Position numbers and translations under genes: made by a program. From NCBI GenBank assembly GCA_033722555.1, contig JAWVYS010000016.1, forward strand, positions 1-62,701: a DNA stretch of 62,701 nt, written 5' to 3'. This DNA is from Brumimicrobium sp033722555 (GTDB taxonomy: Bacteria > Bacteroidota > Bacteroidia > Flavobacteriales_D > Crocinitomicaceae). Positions 44,801 to 52,529 of the stretch are shown piece by piece; position 1 is the first letter of the stretch; each line of letters begins with the position of its first letter. The notes under the pieces are model-generated. The model did no database searches, was not told where the DNA came from, and saw only the letters and a program-made list of their open reading frames with translations.

Positions 44801-45778
44801 TTTGTTGAGGTATTCCAGGCAGTCCCTCAACCGGTTATTGAAGATACCATTCCTCTGTGTTTGGGTGAAAGTGTAAGCGTCACTGTGAGCGGTGCGCCGT
44901 CCTATGAATGGTTTCCCAATCAGGACATAATGCCGAATACTGGTCCAACGGTTTTGATAAGTACGCCCGTTGACAGATGGTATCTGGTTGATTTCAGTAA
45001 TGCCTGTGGAACGGTTAGAGACAGCGTATTTATTGATGTAATTGAAGTAAATGCAATGGCTGGTAATGATACGATAGTCTGTCCTAAGGAACCCGTTAAT
45101 TTATGGGCTACGGGCGGAGTAGCGTATTCCTGGACACCGGCAAACAGTATTTCTAACCCCTTTCTGGATAGTGTTGTGGCACAACCGATATATGCAACGA
45201 CCTATACCGTCCTGGTAACGGATGAACACGGTTGTCAGGCTACTGCCCAGGTTATTGTTGATCATTTTCCTCTTCCGTATGTTCAAACCAGTCCGGATTA
45301 TTATGGTTTTCAGGGCGACGAGGTACAACTTGGTGCCAACGGTAGTAGTCCTTTAGGAACTTATTCCTGGAGTCCTACAGAGTATTTGAGCTGCGTAAAT
45401 TGCCAAAATCCGGTTTCGGTGATACCAACATCGATGACTTATACTGTTGCTTTTGAGGATGAAAATGGATGCAAGGCGGAGGACGATGTAACAATATTTT
45501 TTGAGGGTATAATATATGTTCCAAATACTTTTACGCCCGACAATAATGGCTTCAATGATTTCTTTTTTCCAAAAGGCGGGAATATAGATGAATTTGAGAT
45601 GCTGATCTTCAACAGGTGGGGAGAGGTGATTTTTGAATCCAATGATTTTCATAAAAAATGGGACGGTACTTATAAAGGAGAACCTGTTAAGGATGGTACC
45701 TACGTCTGGAAAATTATTTATTCCGATTTTCACGGGAATAAAGAAGAGATTACGGGTCACGTAAACGTTTTGAGATAA
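41897..45778 (+). CDS. DUF7948/SBBP-repeat secreted protein with PKD and type B T9SS sorting domain
   Basis: A 1293-residue exported protein with a signal peptide ending near LSGLGQ. The N-terminal DUF7948-type domain (about 20-235) starts VWMHPNKGQWDARILYKV and contains a His/Asp-rich loop (NDHGHDHDEHP) that could bind metal. Propeller-like SBBP repeats follow to about residue 740 (STFVGGIGNETPNSI; STFIGGSQDDSGYAL). One PKD domain (YFWDFGDGTTSTDFEP) and several Ig-like domains precede the type B sorting domain (IYVPNTFTPDNNGFNDFF; LIFNRWGEVIFES; KDGTYVWKI; ending GHVNVLR). It is exported by T9SS; role unknown. Confidence 0.92.
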   Translation: MLRKIIFLLFVVVPFLSGLGQEKVWMHPNKGQWDARILYKVSLGQGEFYIENDRFTYALNNLSEMNDHGHDHDEHPIDKIKTHTVHSVFENSSWEGQYVEEKASSFYRNYFLGSDSSKWVSEIHSVQYVRLIEFYEGIDLVIETDQGLIKYSFAAKPGADVSQIVINHQGADRVVSDGREVELHTRFGPVRERNLNVWNQSESGAVIPVRALFKVEGNRVYFDLPDGYDTTQALIIDPEITFSTFTGATSDNWGFTAAPDNNANLFAGGIVFGSGYPITTGAYDASFNGGQGMFSIDIALTKFNTTGTALLYSTFVGGIGNETPNSIVTNSLDELYVLGVSSSTNFPVTAGAFQTIFGGGPSTTQNALQFNGTDIVIFRLNAAGTNLLSSTYMGGNDIDGLNLSTPLKYNYGDQFRGEIITDENDEVFIVSSTRSANFPIVNGFDATLGGTQDGVVAKFSANLNTLYWSTFIGGSQDDSGYALQTNSSGEIYVAGGTNSSDMPLSNGNATGLIGGQSDGYIIRLNGNSSNPINGTYVGTSQYDQNYFVQLDLDDNVYVFGQSRGNMSISPGVYNNPNSGQFIRKYNTNLNSILWTTVVGGGNGVIEISPTAFLVSDCYEIYYAGWGGQTNQSSQATSSTSSGFPVTPDAFEPNTSGNNFYIAVLDENATNLNYATYMGGVNSSANHVDGGTSRFDKKGRIYHAVCGACGGNDNGFTTTPGVYSPVNQSSNCNLAAFKFDLGIIESTISAPEPFVCIPDSVYFVNNSQNGNEYFWDFGDGTTSTDFEPVHYYNQPGNYDVLLVVSDTAGCYEADSSYFSITIGLFEGAVVDPPDPICPGDSYQLEATGGAVYAWSPAQFLDDSTLAMPTATVFQTTVFTVIVSDSCGIDTLTTTLEVFGGNANYSDDLVICLGDTVELWATGGASYLWSDASNILGPPDQDTIVISPQTDTEYNVTITTAEGCEIFGNVFVEVFQAVPQPVIEDTIPLCLGESVSVTVSGAPSYEWFPNQDIMPNTGPTVLISTPVDRWYLVDFSNACGTVRDSVFIDVIEVNAMAGNDTIVCPKEPVNLWATGGVAYSWTPANSISNPFLDSVVAQPIYATTYTVLVTDEHGCQATAQVIVDHFPLPYVQTSPDYYGFQGDEVQLGANGSSPLGTYSWSPTEYLSCVNCQNPVSVIPTSMTYTVAFEDENGCKAEDDVTIFFEGIIYVPNTFTPDNNGFNDFFFPKGGNIDEFEMLIFNRWGEVIFESNDFHKKWDGTYKGEPVKDGTYVWKIIYSDFHGNKEEITGHVNVLR

Positions 45779-45811
45779 TCGCGAATTTCATGCTGATTCC
45801 ACAGAAATAAA

Positions 45812-45844
45812 AAAGCACCGGATTTTTGAATTCCCCGGTGCTTT
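45812..45844. terminator. Bidirectional intrinsic terminator
   Basis: 10-bp stem AAAGCACCGG / CCGGTGCTTT between the convergent DUF7948 and M14 peptidase genes. A and T runs flank it on both sides. Confidence 0.82.
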
Positions 45845-45865
45845 GAATAATTTAATTATTTCTCG

Positions 45866-48217
45866 TTATTTCGTTACAACCAAACGTTTGGGTTGCGTGC
45901 GTTTACCGCCTGTTTGAAAATGAACGAAATAAACACCTGCATCAAGGTTTTTAAGGTCGATGACATGTAGGTTTGTCAGTTCTGTAAATGATGAATTAAT
46001 GACCATTTTACCTGTCGCATCAAAAATCTCAATGATACCCTCATTCATAACGTTTGCAAACGATATCTTAACCTCATCCTTTGCAGGATTTGGCATAAGT
46101 CTGAATTCATCGACACTTAAATCATTTCCGATACCGGTATCATCAAGGTCATAAAGTAATTCAAAGTCATCGAAATAATATCCGTCCTCCTGAACATATT
46201 CGTCGGAGATCAAAATAAAACGCATCATGATCTTTTCCCCCAGATAATCGCTGAAATTTATTTCCTCAAGAACCCAGGAAGATTGAGTGCCATCGTATAG
46301 TGGTTCACCTACGGGTTGAGGTGTTCCCTGATTCTGTACGCCCGGATTGGTATATTTTCCGCACTGTGGAATCCAGGTATTACCAAAATCAGTGGACACC
46401 TGAAATTGAACATAATCCCATCCGTCCTCAATATCCCATTTGGCTCTGAATCGAACGGCGGCTGCAGTAGCGTTGGTTAGATCAACAGTGTCATTGAATA
46501 CGTATTCACTGAAAGTATTCTGGAAATAATCAGCTCCCGGACTATCGGTAAAAGAATAATCGGCAGAGTAAAAATCCTCAGTGGTAAGATCCCAGTCACC
46601 AGTCCAGTTATCGGCATTAGCAGCGTTATCGGTAAACTGAAGCGTTGCACTTCCGAAAGTCTTTATAATCGTATCTCGTTTGATCCATGCTCCGTTATCT
46701 GTGGTCAGAACATATTTTATTTCATCTCCGTACTGAATTGTTGGATTTAGGATGTAAGAAATCGCTCCGGTCTGAATCTCTTCTACCAGGAGATTGTAGG
46801 TAATTGAATTTCCTACAGATTGAATACCGTTTAGCGGTTCTATACTTACTGTCAGAGGCCCTGCCTGTCTTCCGAGCCGTTGAATCTGATGGTTGAAATC
46901 CCCTGTCATGGTAGTTACGCTTGAAGACAAATCGGCGTCCTCAGTTACTCCGTAAACCAGGGCAAGATGTGCAAGTGTGAGGTTTGGAAATAGCATGTCG
47001 ATGCAGTCATCCGTAATAACCGAAGCAGGAGCCCAGAAACCGTCGAAACTTACTTCCGGAGTCATGGCGAAAATTCCTTCCGTTTTATACATATAATCAT
47101 CTGAATCTCCTGAAGCAGGGTATAAACCTGAACTCTTATACTGATCATATCCGCTGAAACGGACCATGTGTCTTGTAATGTCATCGAAATAGGTGTGATC
47201 GGCGGCAAATTCGTTGTTGGTAGCTCCGATGGGAAATAATAGCAATCCTCCGTGGGTATGCGCATTAAAAGCCAGCGTGATGTTCCAGTTTTCCGCAATC
47301 TTTTTCATGTTTTGTGTTTCGGGTTCTGAAAAAGGCCCGGATCCCGGATAAACATCGCTGTCCTGATTAGCGCTTACACCGGTAGTTCCCCACTGATAAG
47401 AATAGTTTCGGTTCAAATCAACGCCCGGGTTTGTAGATCCCACATTCGGGTTTTTGTTTTTACGGTGCATTCCACCGCCATTGGGATCGTTCACCACGTT
47501 GTGAACATATCCGTCAGGATTGATCATCGGTACGCAAAAAATCTCAAGGCTGTCAACAAGATACGTTACCTCGGGATCTGTCCCGTAATTTTCAAGCATA
47601 TACCACATGAAAAAGATCGTTTCGGAGAGTGAACCCGGTTCACGTGCGTGATGCAGCGAGGTATACAGAACGCGTGGTTTGCCTTGGTCGACATTGGGGT
47701 TATTGGAAATCTTAACATAATAAATCTCTCGACCCTCGTGACTTAATGTATCCGATATAGCGGACCGTTGAGTAATTAAGTTGGGGTATTGAGCATACAT
47801 ATCATCCAGGATGTCCAGATACTCCTGATACGTATAAAAACCGGCCATCGACCCCAGGGTGAAATTGGAGGGGACGGTTGGGTTAAAAGTGCTTCCTTGT
47901 GTATTCGGACAAGTGAGGTTTTTCTGCGAAGGAATGTCTTGATAAGCGCGCTCCACGTAATAGGATTTAACGTCCTCAATGAGAATGTCAACTTTAAATC
48001 CGGCTTCCCTCACCAGATTGATTTCCGACTCAGAGAAATCACTGATGATAAAAGTATTGTCCTTAATTGAAGCATGATCGACTGCGAGTCCGAGGTCAGA
48101 TAATGTCTTTATCTGAGCGTTTGTTGTCCAGATTCTTGCTCTTGAATAATTCTCTTGTGAGAAGACGGCAAGATTAATAATTAAAAGAGTAAAGATTGTA
48201 AATATTCGTTGAATCAT
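45866..48217 (-). CDS. M14 zinc carboxypeptidase with type A T9SS sorting domain
   Basis: A 783-residue secreted peptidase. Signal peptide (1-20, ending AVFS) and a prodomain of about 100 residues precede the catalytic domain (about 125-420). Zinc ligands are His190 and Glu193 in LHHAREPG and the His in FNAHTHGGLL. DLNRNYSYQWG supplies substrate contacts and TPEVSFDGFW the catalytic Glu. A MAM/jelly-roll-like domain (about 540-690; FRAKWDIEDGWDYVQFQVS) comes next, then a type A sorting signal starting LMPNPAKDEVKISF and ending RLVVTK. It probably digests external protein for nutrition. Confidence 0.93.
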   Translation of the reverse strand: MIQRIFTIFTLLIINLAVFSQENYSRARIWTTNAQIKTLSDLGLAVDHASIKDNTFIISDFSESEINLVREAGFKVDILIEDVKSYYVERAYQDIPSQKNLTCPNTQGSTFNPTVPSNFTLGSMAGFYTYQEYLDILDDMYAQYPNLITQRSAISDTLSHEGREIYYVKISNNPNVDQGKPRVLYTSLHHAREPGSLSETIFFMWYMLENYGTDPEVTYLVDSLEIFCVPMINPDGYVHNVVNDPNGGGMHRKNKNPNVGSTNPGVDLNRNYSYQWGTTGVSANQDSDVYPGSGPFSEPETQNMKKIAENWNITLAFNAHTHGGLLLFPIGATNNEFAADHTYFDDITRHMVRFSGYDQYKSSGLYPASGDSDDYMYKTEGIFAMTPEVSFDGFWAPASVITDDCIDMLFPNLTLAHLALVYGVTEDADLSSSVTTMTGDFNHQIQRLGRQAGPLTVSIEPLNGIQSVGNSITYNLLVEEIQTGAISYILNPTIQYGDEIKYVLTTDNGAWIKRDTIIKTFGSATLQFTDNAANADNWTGDWDLTTEDFYSADYSFTDSPGADYFQNTFSEYVFNDTVDLTNATAAAVRFRAKWDIEDGWDYVQFQVSTDFGNTWIPQCGKYTNPGVQNQGTPQPVGEPLYDGTQSSWVLEEINFSDYLGEKIMMRFILISDEYVQEDGYYFDDFELLYDLDDTGIGNDLSVDEFRLMPNPAKDEVKISFANVMNEGIIEIFDATGKMVINSSFTELTNLHVIDLKNLDAGVYFVHFQTGGKRTQPKRLVVTK

Positions 48218-48329
48218 AATTATAGCATTTAGGTAAAAGTACGGAAATTGAGCAATAAATGACGAACAATTGGATAAGCGGTTGCTACCTTTTAATCACT
48301 CTTAAGCGGTAAATATGGATTCTCACTGA

Positions 48330-48902
48330 TTACCAGTCAATAGTGTTCATAAGGTTGAGGAGGTCCTTTTTTACAAAATTCAGAGCCGGTAAAATAGAGT
48401 CGTAATTCGGGCGTGCATTGAAATAAACCACTCCACTGATAAAACGATCGGTACTGTCTGTAACATAGAATTGAAAAGGTGAGGCAACATTTCCCTGTAA
48501 TTCAAAGAAGGTGCCGAAAACGCGTTCTTCCTGTCGGATGATGTTTGTGTCAAGAATGGCAGTAGCTTTGATTTTATGTTCGTTTACTTTGTCTATGGCA
48601 TAATTCACATAAGTTGCCAGTGATGTGTCCATCTGAATAACGCTGAGGTGAAGGGTTCCGTTCAATCCTTTAAAAACAACATCCCTGTTGCACGTATTTG
48701 CGTGAGGGGCCGTAATTTGGAAGTAGGCGGGTTTTTGAAAATGAAAATTACACGTGTCTTTATAATTCTCATAGGTTCGTTCCGGTAAATTGATCTCGAG
48801 ATAAGTTGGCGGTTTTGGAACGTAATTTTTGTTCCCCTCGCAGGCGATTAAAACAAGGATAAAAGCACTCAAAACAAAACTAATCTTCGCTGACTTCATC
48901 AA
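48330..48902 (-). CDS. gldD: Gliding motility lipoprotein GldD
   Basis: A 190-residue lipoprotein (lipobox LVLIAC, Cys21). The mature start NYVPKPPTYLEINLPERTY, the paired FHFQKPAYFQI segment, and the motif ATYVNYAIDKVNEHKIKA are typical of GldD. In Flavobacterium johnsoniae GldD is needed for gliding and affects T9SS function, but its molecular role is not settled. It overlaps gldE by 23 bases, so the two are coupled. The mutY-ssb-gldE-gldD order supports the call. Confidence 0.93.
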   Translation of the reverse strand: MMKSAKISFVLSAFILVLIACEGNKNYVPKPPTYLEINLPERTYENYKDTCNFHFQKPAYFQITAPHANTCNRDVVFKGLNGTLHLSVIQMDTSLATYVNYAIDKVNEHKIKATAILDTNIIRQEERVFGTFFELQGNVASPFQFYVTDSTDRFISGVVYFNARPNYDSILPALNFVKKDLLNLMNTIDW

Positions 48903-50244
48903 TCTCTTCCTTTATAACCTTCACCATCTTAACTCTTTTTTTGTCTGATGACTCCACCACGAAACGAATGTTTTCGAAGGTAAAGGATTCGTTGTTTCTT
49001 AAAATTTTGCCTGATTGCTCGATCAAAAATCCCGCTATAGAATCGGATTCTCCTTTGGCTTGTTCGAAGGCTTTTCCGTCAATATCCAAAACTTTATACA
49101 AATCGACCAGAGGAGTTTTACCTTCAAAGAGGAACATATTCTGATTGATCTTTGTGTAAACGATGTCGTCATCGTCAAATTCGTCCGTTATTTCTCCAAC
49201 AATCTCCTCGAGAACATCTTCCAGAGTTACAACACCTGAGGCTCCTCCGTATTCATCTACCACCACCGCCATGTGCATTTTCAGTTCCTGGAATTCCTTC
49301 AGAAGATCATCTATTTTTTTGTTTTCAGGAACGAAGAAAGGAGGCCTTACAAGTTTGGTCCACTGAAAATCCGGTTTTTCATCGAGATGTGCGAGCAAAT
49401 CCTTTACGAACATAATTCCCGTAACCTCGTCAAACGTATTTTTATACACCGGAATACGCGAATACCCCGATTCAATTATGATCTCCATGAGTTCTGTGTA
49501 AGTAATACTTTCATCCACAGCAACGGTGTCAACGCGTGACCTCATGATCTGTCTGACATCTGTATTTCCGAAATTTACGATTCCCTCCAGGATTCTTTGC
49601 TCTTCTGAAGAGGTTTCACCCTCGCGGGTAAGCGCAATGGCATTTTCAAGGTCATCCGTGGACACCTTTATCTGACGCTTCCTTGCATATTTTACGATTC
49701 GTTCGGTTCCGCCGACCAATACCGATTTTAACCACGAAAATGGCGGTATTTTTCCTGTTGTACGAAGGGGAACAGCCATAAGGTTTACCAGCTGAAGACT
49801 GTTTCGGTTGGCATATATCTTTGGTATTACTTCTCCAATTAGAAGAATGGTAAATGTTATTCCTCCTATCTCTACGGCTGAACGCACGTAATCAATCCCC
49901 TGTTGAGTGCTTTCAGGGTAGATCATGTCGAAAATATAACTTGCGATGATCACGATACCTATATTAACAAAGTTATTGGTTATTAATATAGTAGCTAAAA
50001 GTTCTTTAGGGTTTTTCAAAAGATCTAGTGCTACCCGGGAGGTAGCATCGGTACGTAATTGAATCTCCTCTCTTTCCTCGGGAGATAAGGAGAAAAAGGC
50101 AACTTCTGAACCCGAAACGAGGGCAGAGATAATCAGAAGCAGAATAAGTACTACAACGGAGACCCAGAATGCAGAACCAAATTCTGCGGGGGCGGCGTTT
50201 AATAAAATACAACTGAGAGGTTCCGTGTCGTCCATGGAGAGCAT
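48880..50244 (-). CDS. gldE: Gliding-associated CNNM/CorC-type membrane protein GldE
   Basis: A 454-residue membrane protein of the HlyC/CorC family. A DUF21 (CNNM) membrane domain with about four helices occupies residues 20-200 (LIISALVSGSEVAFFSLS; ILITNNFVNIGIVIIASY). Two CBS domains follow (about 220-345; IMRSRVDTVAVDESI; MHMAVVVDEYGGASGVVTLEDVLEEIVG in part). The C-terminal CorC_HlyC domain comes last. In F. johnsoniae extra GldE can rescue some gldD defects, linking the two. It starts six bases after ssb stops and overlaps gldD. Confidence 0.92.
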   Translation of the reverse strand: MLSMDDTEPLSCILLNAAPAEFGSAFWVSVVVLILLLIISALVSGSEVAFFSLSPEEREEIQLRTDATSRVALDLLKNPKELLATILITNNFVNIGIVIIASYIFDMIYPESTQQGIDYVRSAVEIGGITFTILLIGEVIPKIYANRNSLQLVNLMAVPLRTTGKIPPFSWLKSVLVGGTERIVKYARKRQIKVSTDDLENAIALTREGETSSEEQRILEGIVNFGNTDVRQIMRSRVDTVAVDESITYTELMEIIIESGYSRIPVYKNTFDEVTGIMFVKDLLAHLDEKPDFQWTKLVRPPFFVPENKKIDDLLKEFQELKMHMAVVVDEYGGASGVVTLEDVLEEIVGEITDEFDDDDIVYTKINQNMFLFEGKTPLVDLYKVLDIDGKAFEQAKGESDSIAGFLIEQSGKILRNNESFTFENIRFVVESSDKKRVKMVKVIKEEIDEVSED

Positions 50245-50250
50245 GTCAAT

Positions 50251-50700
50251 TTAAAAAGGCAGATCATCTTCTTCTTCGTCGGAAAGGCTTTCAGCCATCG
50301 GGTCCGGTTTTTTCGGAGTGTCTTCAGATGAATAGTTGGGTCCGGAAGGAGAAGTATTCTCCCCACGTGATGAAAGCATAGTAAATGTATCTGCAACAAC
50401 CTCCGTAGCGTATTTTGTTGCTCCGGTTTCATCCTGCCAGGATCTGGTTTTGAGTTTACCTTCTACATACACTTTCGTGCCTTTGGTAAGGTATTTTTCA
50501 GCTACATCAGCCAGTCCACGCCAAACCACAATATTATGCCAGTCTGTAATTTCTCTTTTTTCACCGGTCGTTTTATCGGTGTAATTCTCAGAGGTAGCGA
50601 TCGAAAACCTCACCAGTTTGGTTCCGTTTTCAAGGGATCTTACCTCGGGGTCTTTTCCAAGATTTCCAATCAGAATCACTTTATTTACACTTCCTGCCAT
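50251..50700 (-). CDS. ssb: Single-stranded DNA-binding protein
   Basis: A 149-residue SSB starting at the ATG at 50700 (MAGSVNKVILIGNLGKDPEV); the six extra upstream residues in the open frame are unlikely. The OB-fold covers the first 110 residues, with WHNIVVWRGLADVAEKYL and KGTKVYVEGKLKTRSW. A disordered Ser/Pro-rich linker ends in the acidic tip EEDDLPF that recruits repair and replication proteins. It lies in the conserved mutY-ssb-gldE-gldD cluster. Confidence 0.96.
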   Translation of the reverse strand: MAGSVNKVILIGNLGKDPEVRSLENGTKLVRFSIATSENYTDKTTGEKREITDWHNIVVWRGLADVAEKYLTKGTKVYVEGKLKTRSWQDETGATKYATEVVADTFTMLSSRGENTSPSGPNYSSEDTPKKPDPMAESLSDEEEDDLPF

Positions 50701-50766
50701 AAAACAAATGTAAAACAAATAAACAAAAAAAGCGATATCACAGGGAATAATTTAAAATGCCGGGCT

Positions 50767-51813
50767 TCAGTCGCTGCCCTGAATGTTTTCCTCAAGAAAT
50801 CGCTCTATCAGCCTTGGAATCGGATAATCGTGAATATCGTCAAGATCAAGGGTCAGGTATTCTCTTTCATTTCCTTTGTTGGTTATTCTTTTTTCTGTCA
50901 GCCAGAAATGTGCATTGATTTTTTGATGACTTAGCAAGTGGGTGTAACTCGCCTTTTTTTCGATCGTGTTTGTATTCCATTTCTCCAGTGAAGCTTTATT
51001 GGCCTGATCGTGATCAAGCTCAATATCTGATTCAATCAAAGGAAACTGATAGAGATTCTGCCAGATACCCTTTCCTGTTCTCTGTTCGATCTGAATTTCC
51101 CTTCCTTGAGGGAGGAAATAATTGAAGAATTTTTCGGTGACTCTGGTTTTGTTCTTCTTTACAGGATAGAAATTTTGTTCGCTGCGACGAAAGGCCATGC
51201 AGTTTTCGCTTATGGGGCACGTTTCACAGGATGGTTTTGAGGGGGTGCAAACAAGAGCGCCCAGCTCCATGATCGCCTGATTGAATTCATCGGGGGAATC
51301 TTGAGATAATAACTGTTGGGCATACTCCCTGAATAATTTCTGTCCTGCTGAGGAATCTATAGGGGTGCTTTCTGCATAATACCGGGCGAGTACCCTATAA
51401 ACATTTCCGTCGACCACCGCATGTGGCAAACGAAAGGCAAAGGATGCGATCGCCGCAGCGGTATAGTCTCCCACGCCACGGAGTTTTTTTATGTTTTCAA
51501 AATCCGAAGGAAACTGACCCTTATAATCATTCATTATTTGTTTAGCGGCAAAATGCAGGTTTCTGGCTCGACTGTAGTATCCCAAACCTTGCCAGAGATT
51601 TAAGACATCTTGCTCGTCGGCCGCGGCAAGATCTTCCACTGTGGGGAAATTTCTTACAAACTTTTCGTAATACGATCTGCCCTGATCAACTCTCGTTTGT
51701 TGTAAAATGATCTCCGATAACCATATAAAATATGGATCACTGGTTTCTCTCCAGGGTAGTTTTCTCGAATTTTGTCGATACCAAAACCGAATTGATAGAG
51801 CAAAATCATCCAT
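50767..51813 (-). CDS. mutY: A/G-specific adenine glycosylase MutY
   Basis: A 348-residue base-excision repair enzyme that removes adenine opposite 8-oxoguanine. It has the catalytic Glu in SEIILQQTRVDQ, the helix-hairpin-helix LRGVGDYTAAAIASFAF, the catalytic Asp in VVDGNVYRVL, and the 4Fe-4S cluster Cys in CTPSKPSCETCPISENC. The C-terminal MutT-like domain (about 225-345) recognises 8-oxoG. First gene of the run leading to ssb, gldE and gldD, divergent from the HU gene. Confidence 0.96.
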   Translation of the reverse strand: MDDFALSIRFWYRQNSRKLPWRETSDPYFIWLSEIILQQTRVDQGRSYYEKFVRNFPTVEDLAAADEQDVLNLWQGLGYYSRARNLHFAAKQIMNDYKGQFPSDFENIKKLRGVGDYTAAAIASFAFRLPHAVVDGNVYRVLARYYAESTPIDSSAGQKLFREYAQQLLSQDSPDEFNQAIMELGALVCTPSKPSCETCPISENCMAFRRSEQNFYPVKKNKTRVTEKFFNYFLPQGREIQIEQRTGKGIWQNLYQFPLIESDIELDHDQANKASLEKWNTNTIEKKASYTHLLSHQKINAHFWLTEKRITNKGNEREYLTLDLDDIHDYPIPRLIERFLEENIQGSD

Positions 51814-51871
51814 TAGGGTAAAAAATGAAAAGTTTATCTTCTGAATGCAAAGTTAAAACGATTATTCGAAG

Positions 51872-51879
51872 TACCTTTG
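51872..51879 (+). promoter_or_regulatory. Candidate -7 box of the HU gene (TACCTTTG)
   Basis: TACCTTTG matches TAnnTTTG, 43 bases before the HU ATG. No clear -33 at standard spacing. Confidence 0.45.
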
Positions 51880-51922
51880 TACTTGAAAGTCACATTGTTG
51901 TTAAATTATAAATTTTTTAAAT

Positions 51923-52213
51923 ATGACAAAAGCAGATATTGTTGCTGTAATTTCAGAGGAGATTGGACTAGAAAAAAATGAAGTTCAAAAAACTGTTGAA
52001 TCGTTCATGGAAGCCGTTAAAGGTTCTTTAACGAAAGGAGAAAATGTTTACCTGAGAGGATTCGGAAGTTTTGTAGTTAAGGAAAGAGCAGAAAAAACAG
52101 GTCGAAACATTTCTAAAAATACTACGATTATTATACCTGCACACAACATTCCTTCCTTCAAGCCTGCGAAAAGCTTTGTGGAGGATGTAAAATCAAATGT
52201 TAAGGTAAAGTAA
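51923..52213 (+). CDS. HU/IHF-family DNA-binding protein
   Basis: A 96-residue histone-like protein that bends and compacts DNA. MTKADIVAVISEEIGLEKNE at the start, LRGFGSFVVKERAEKTGRNI and the arm-tip Pro region IIPAHNIPSFKPAKSF are diagnostic. Whether it behaves as HU or IHF cannot be decided from sequence alone. Placement between mutY and rng, next to the COX24-like peptide, agrees with the arrangement I know from other Flavobacteriales. Confidence 0.94.
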   Translation: MTKADIVAVISEEIGLEKNEVQKTVESFMEAVKGSLTKGENVYLRGFGSFVVKERAEKTGRNISKNTTIIIPAHNIPSFKPAKSFVEDVKSNVKVK

Positions 52214-52234
52214 TTTGTTTTTTGCCCCCCATAG

Positions 52235-52265
52235 TTGGGACTTAACAAAGTTATTTATATCTTTG
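52235..52265 (+). promoter_or_regulatory. Promoter with both elements (TTG - 20 nt - TATCTTTG)
   Basis: TTG at 52235-52237 and TATCTTTG at 52258-52265 are separated by 20 bases, the ideal Bacteroidota spacing. The start point would fall near 52271, inside the terminator hairpin of the HU gene. It probably drives the COX24-like peptide and rng. Confidence 0.65.
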
Positions 52266-52298
52266 CACTCCTGTTTTTACGACAGGAGTGTTTTTTTT
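52266..52298 (+). terminator. Intrinsic terminator after the HU gene
   Basis: Perfect 9-bp stem CACTCCTGT / ACAGGAGTG with a 7-nt loop and a run of eight T. It begins one base after the -7 box of the next promoter, so HU transcripts end just where the next transcription unit starts. Confidence 0.8.
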
Positions 52299-52347
52299 GA
52301 TACAAACACCGTAGAATTTAGAATATTAATACTTAAAATATATTGTT

Positions 52348-52440
52348 ATGCCAAGTGGTAAAAAAAGAAAAAGACATAAGATGGCGACACACAAGCGTAA
52401 AAAGCGTTTGAGAAAAAACCGTCACAAAAAGAAGAAATAA
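52348..52440 (+). CDS. 30-residue basic AURKAIP1/COX24-domain peptide (putative ribosomal protein)
   Basis: The frame ATG to TAA encodes 30 residues, starting MPSGKKRKRHKMATHKRKKR and ending in four Lys. More than half of the residues are Lys, Arg or His. This is the short conserved bacterial form of the AURKAIP1/COX24 C-terminal domain. By family knowledge the mitochondrial relative (mS38) and the mycobacterial bS22 sit in the small ribosomal subunit near the decoding region, so a ribosomal role is likely here; this is inference. It lies between the HU gene and rng. Confidence 0.88.
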   Translation: MPSGKKRKRHKMATHKRKKRLRKNRHKKKK

Positions 52441-52472
52441 TTCTTTTGAATGAACATATGAGATAGGTGAAT

Positions 52473-52499
52473 TAACTTAGTGGGGAAACTGCTAAGTTA
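52473..52499 (+). promoter_or_regulatory. Hairpin in the leader of rng
   Basis: 8-bp stem TAACTTAG / CTAAGTTA with an 11-nt loop, 30 bases before the rng GTG. There is no T run after it, so it is not an intrinsic terminator. It could be a processing or control element of the RNase G message. Confidence 0.45.
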
Positions 52500-52529
52500 T
52501 TCGCATTTATAAACTTAAATACGGCTTCC

